Assembly (NCBI GenBank): GCA_017882245.1
Contig: JADGPV010000174.1
Location: forward strand, 1 to 9,129
Reading direction: 5' to 3'
DNA: 9,129 nucleotides
From: Bacteroidales bacterium
GTDB taxonomy: Bacteria; Bacteroidota; Bacteroidia; Bacteroidales; VadinHA17
Made by a program: the position numbers and the translations under genes
Part shown: positions 6,661-9,129 of the stretch, piece after piece
Layout: every line of letters begins with the position of its first letter
Numbering within the stretch: position 1 is the stretch's first letter
Notes under the pieces: model-generated
What the model saw: the letters and a program-made list of their open reading frames with translations, nothing else
What the model was told of the DNA's origin: nothing
Databases searched by the model: none

Positions 6661-6689
6661 GTATTACTTACATTTAAATGAAGTATTAC
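6661..6689. repeat. Near-perfect loop-free inverted repeat before the lipoprotein-like ORF
   Basis: GTATTACTTACATTT (6661-6675) faces AAATGAAGTATTAC (6676-6689). With one bulged A on the left, 13 of 14 positions pair, and there is no loop. It ends 7 nt before the ATG at 6697. It could be an operator or a hairpin that hides the start of the transcript. It is AT-rich and unrelated in sequence to the 29-bp repeats. Confidence 0.55.
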
Positions 6690-6696
6690 GTGTATT

Positions 6697-6951
6697 ATGA
6701 AAAAATTCTTCATTCTGCCGCTTATTGCCATCGCCTCCTCCTCCTGCGCCATGCAGGAATCGCCAGACGCCGTGCCCAGGTCCGCAAATGGGATGAGGCG
6801 GCACAGCTGTGCTGAAATATCAGGAGGAAAGGTAATAGCATCAGGCCCGGAACATGTAACCGTACTTCTCTCCTGGCTGTTCGTCCGCTGTATTTCCCCA
6901 TTAGTCAAAAATATTTTTTTTGCTATGGTTTATGAATTAATTTTATCTTAA
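6697..6951 (+). pseudogene. Small lipoprotein-like ORF, probably a decayed gene
   Basis: The 84-codon frame begins with a convincing signal: two lysines, a hydrophobic core, and a lipobox-like ASSSC with the candidate lipidated cysteine at residue 18. After about residue 30 the protein looks unlike a real one, and its tail is AT-rich and hydrophobic. In another frame, 6771-6809 reads RAQVRKWDEAAQL, which looks like an amphipathic TPR-like helix. That frame stops at 6813-6815. A true lipoprotein gene may therefore have been broken by a deletion or frameshift, leaving a start and a scrap of its body. The alternative is a genuine tiny lipoprotein. The function is unknown. Confidence 0.35.
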
Positions 6952-6988
6952 TAATCTTCTAACAAAAGCAACCTAAACTGCTGAACCA

Positions 6989-7777
6989 ATGAAAAAACTG
7001 CTTATTTCCACCTTGTTCATTACCTGCATGCTTTCTGTCGTAAACGCACAGGAGATGCCAGGAGCTACACCTGATATTTCAAAGAACCTGATTAAGTTAA
7101 ATCTTACTTCCCTGCCAATAATGAACTTTTCACTTCAGTATGAAAGGGTGCTTTCAAAAAGTATCTCCGGGGCATTGTCATTCAGTATTATGCCTGAAAG
7201 GACTATGCCAACCTTTATGGCTGATCAGGTTGTCAATATGGCCGGAGATATGTCTGATGAAGGATCAATAGATGCTGAAACAGAAGACCTTATCAGAAAC
7301 GTCCTGTTCAGCAGCTATACTATTACTCCCGAAGTGAGATTCTACCTCGGTCATAAGGGATACGGCACAGGCTTCTATATAGCGCTTTTCTACAGGTATG
7401 GCCATTATGAAGCCAGCAACATGCCTATACCTTATACAACTGATCTCGAAGAGGAAATTAAAATAATAACCACAGCCAATATAACATCTCATACCGGAGG
7501 ATTTTTGCTCGGTCACCAATGGTCACTGGGCAAGCATATGTGCCTGGACTGGCAGATGTTTGGACCTCACTTCGGGGTCAGCTCAGGTGATATCCTGGGG
7601 TTTCCTACATCTCCTCTTTCTTCAGAGGATCAGATAAACATTGAGGATGATGCCAACGGTGTTGATATACCTATGTTCAAGCCGACAGTTGATGTGACAG
7701 CTGATAAAGTAAAAATGATCTTTGACGGACCATGGGGAGGAATAAGATTTGCATTGGCATTCGGCGTTAAATTCTGA
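6989..7777 (+). CDS. Outer-membrane beta-barrel protein, DUF3575-like
   Basis: This 262-residue protein starts with a clear signal peptide (MKKLLISTLFITCMLSVVNA), with likely cleavage after Ala20. The mature part opens with alternating strands around LNLTSLPIMNFSLQYERVL, a pattern I associate with DUF3575-type barrels of Bacteroidota. An RFYLGHKGYGTGFYIALFYRYGHYE stretch from Arg117 looks like a beta hairpin. The chain ends in IRFALAFGVKF, a terminal strand with a final phenylalanine as used by the BAM insertion machinery. An acidic region around 75-95 (SDEGSIDAETEDL) may be an external loop. No substrate or partner can be named. The start has no Shine-Dalgarno sequence but an AT-rich leader, as usual for the phylum. 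It runs toward the dsbD gene and ends 14 bp from it. Confidence 0.8.
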   Translation: MKKLLISTLFITCMLSVVNAQEMPGATPDISKNLIKLNLTSLPIMNFSLQYERVLSKSISGALSFSIMPERTMPTFMADQVVNMAGDMSDEGSIDAETEDLIRNVLFSSYTITPEVRFYLGHKGYGTGFYIALFYRYGHYEASNMPIPYTTDLEEEIKIITTANITSHTGGFLLGHQWSLGKHMCLDWQMFGPHFGVSSGDILGFPTSPLSSEDQINIEDDANGVDIPMFKPTVDVTADKVKMIFDGPWGGIRFALAFGVKF

Positions 7778-7791
7778 TCACCCGGTTACTG

Positions 7792-9129
7792 TTATTTTAC
7801 TCTCTCTCTGTAAGCTCCTGACCCGCTGTCAAGCCATCTGATATATGCCTGAATGTCAAAATTTGTGCCCCGGGTTTCTACAAGAGGTTTGCCGTTGGGG
7901 TCGACAATGGCATAGAGAGGAATTGTATTTGTATTGAACATTGATATTTCAATATCTTCATTCTTTTTACCTATTGTCCTTTTCTCCTTTCCGTCAATCT
8001 TCGAAACAAACACTTCATTTTCAGGTAGTTTTGTGCGGTCGTCGACATACAGGCCTATAAGCACGAAGTCCTCTCTGATGCGTCTCTGCACCTCCGGATC
8101 AGACCAGACCCGGGCATCCATCTCCTTACAGTTGGCACAGGCGTGACCTTTGAAATCAATAAGCACCGGCTTATTCAGCTTTTGCGCACATGCCAGTCCC
8201 TGCTCAAGATCAAAATAACCCTCGAGGCCGTATTCAAAGGAAAGGAACCCGGCATACTTCGGTGTTTCGCAAAGGGTTGAACCTGCTGTAACTCCGGCAG
8301 GTCCTCCTCCCCTGTTACTGCTGATCGCCTTCATGAGATTAAATCCCGATGTCTCGCGTGGAGGCAGTAATGCTGATATGCGTGTCAGAGGAGCGCCGAA
8401 AAGCCCGGGCACAAGGTATATTGCAAACGAAAATGAAGCGATGATAAGCACCAGCCTGAAGACACCTATATGCTGTACATCGCTGTCGTGAGCAAATTTA
8501 ATCTTCCCCATGAGGTAAATTCCCGTCAGGATAAAAATGACGATCCAGATTGCCAGGTAAATATCCCTTGACAGAATACCAAGTGAGTATACAGTGTCTA
8601 TGATCGAAGCAAACTTCAGACTGAATGCCAGCATGATGAAGCCCAGCACCACCTTGACCGAGTTGAGCCATCCGCCTGACTTGGGCATCTTCTTCATCCA
8701 TGAGGGGAAGAGGGCAAAGAGCGTGAACGGAAGAGCAAAGGCAAGACCGAACCCGAACATACCTGTCGTAGGCCGCAGGACATCACCCGATGCGGCTTCA
8801 ACAAGCAGGGCACCAACGATGGGACCGGTACAGGAGAAGGAGACAAGTACGGTCGTCAGTCCGAGGAAGAAAGCAGCAAGTGCACCGCCTTTATCAACTT
8901 TTGAATCTGTTGAGCTGACCCATCTGGCTGGCATAACTATCTCGAATGCCCCGAAGAATGAGGCCGCAAAAACAAGGAACAGAAGGAAGAATATCAGGTT
9001 TGGTATCCAGTGAGTGCTGATGGTATTGGCAAATCCGGCTCCGGCGCTGGTAAGTGATACAATTATTCCGAGTGATGAATACAATAAGATGATTGATAAT
9101 CCGAAGATCAGCGCTTTTCCTGTTGCTGA
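7792..9129 (-). CDS. dsbD: Thiol:disulfide interchange protein DsbD, 5' end outside the window
   Basis: DsbD carries electrons from cytoplasmic thioredoxin across the inner membrane to periplasmic thiol proteins. The visible 445 residues hold about seven membrane spans. The span with SFSCTGPIVGALL carries a redox cysteine (codon 8830-8832) matching the second membrane cysteine of DsbD. A periplasmic thioredoxin domain follows: VLIDFKGHACANCKEMDARVW gives the CxxC pair (codons 8128-8130 and 8137-8139), and TIPLYAIVD gives the cis-proline. The frame stays open to the last base, adding 15 codons beyond the TTG at 9084, so that TTG is an internal leucine and not the start. The first membrane cysteine and the N-terminal periplasmic domain must lie past the window edge. 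Confidence 0.93.
   Translation of the reverse strand, partial: SATGKALIFGLSIILLYSSLGIIVSLTSAGAGFANTISTHWIPNLIFFLLFLVFAASFFGAFEIVMPARWVSSTDSKVDKGGALAAFFLGLTTVLVSFSCTGPIVGALLVEAASGDVLRPTTGMFGFGLAFALPFTLFALFPSWMKKMPKSGGWLNSVKVVLGFIMLAFSLKFASIIDTVYSLGILSRDIYLAIWIVIFILTGIYLMGKIKFAHDSDVQHIGVFRLVLIIASFSFAIYLVPGLFGAPLTRISALLPPRETSGFNLMKAISSNRGGGPAGVTAGSTLCETPKYAGFLSFEYGLEGYFDLEQGLACAQKLNKPVLIDFKGHACANCKEMDARVWSDPEVQRRIREDFVLIGLYVDDRTKLPENEVFVSKIDGKEKRTIGKKNEDIEISMFNTNTIPLYAIVDPNGKPLVETRGTNFDIQAYIRWLDSGSGAYRERVK

Noticed and set aside
6524..6988. RNA gene or riboswitch in the largest gene-poor stretch
   Set aside because: No tRNA cloverleaf and no known riboswitch core could be read here; only the inverted repeat and the broken ORF stand out.
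9082..9084. TTG at 9084 as the start of the minus-strand gene
   Set aside because: The frame continues open to the window edge with a hydrophobic segment typical of DsbD, so the codon is an internal leucine.

Overview
The window looks like a chromosomal segment of an anaerobic member of the Bacteroidota, probably an uncultured Bacteroidales-type lineage. This rests on several signs: almost no Shine-Dalgarno sequences before the starts, an outer-membrane beta-barrel of a type common in that phylum, a DsbD of the Bacteroidota sequence type, an exported Pcm-type methyltransferase, and an [FeFe]-hydrogenase maturation gene (hydF), which implies hydrogen metabolism without oxygen. The assignment is inference from protein style and not a database match.

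Layout, left to right. A perfect 18-bp palindrome (2-19) lies just before a protein-L-isoaspartate O-methyltransferase with an N-terminal export signal (32-724). After a palindromic intergenic repeat comes a tight three-gene run on the + strand: a coiled-coil protein with a RmuC-like nuclease domain (875-2062), an aspartate ammonia-lyase family enzyme (2073-3515) and the hydrogenase maturation GTPase HydF (3523-4758), with gaps of 10 and 7 nt. A 232-bp spacer with weak terminator-like hairpins and a second copy of the repeat leads to a stand-alone histidine/aromatic amino acid ammonia-lyase (4991-6523). A third, degenerate copy of the repeat follows it. The next 465 bp hold a near-perfect inverted repeat and a small lipoprotein-like ORF that looks decayed. 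An exported beta-barrel protein (6989-7777) then converges, with only a 14-bp gap, on a minus-strand DsbD whose 5' end runs off the window (7792-9129).

Functional reading. The aspartase-hydF pair fits hydrogenase H-cluster assembly: aspartase releases ammonia and fumarate, and the bridging dithiomethylamine ligand of the cluster needs nitrogen. The partner radical-SAM genes hydE and hydG are not in this window. The second ammonia-lyase has two unusual points: its MIO-forming triad is Ala-Cys-Gly instead of Ala-Ser-Gly, and its substrate-pocket motifs mix HAL-like and PAL-like features.

The best leads are the Ala-Cys-Gly lyase, the dispersed palindromic repeat family (three copies, two sharing 17 exact bases in opposite orientation), the nuclease-like gene in the hydrogenase-maturation operon, and the two palindromes directly upstream of the exported methyltransferase and of the lipoprotein remnant. 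I did not find a clearly new multi-gene system.
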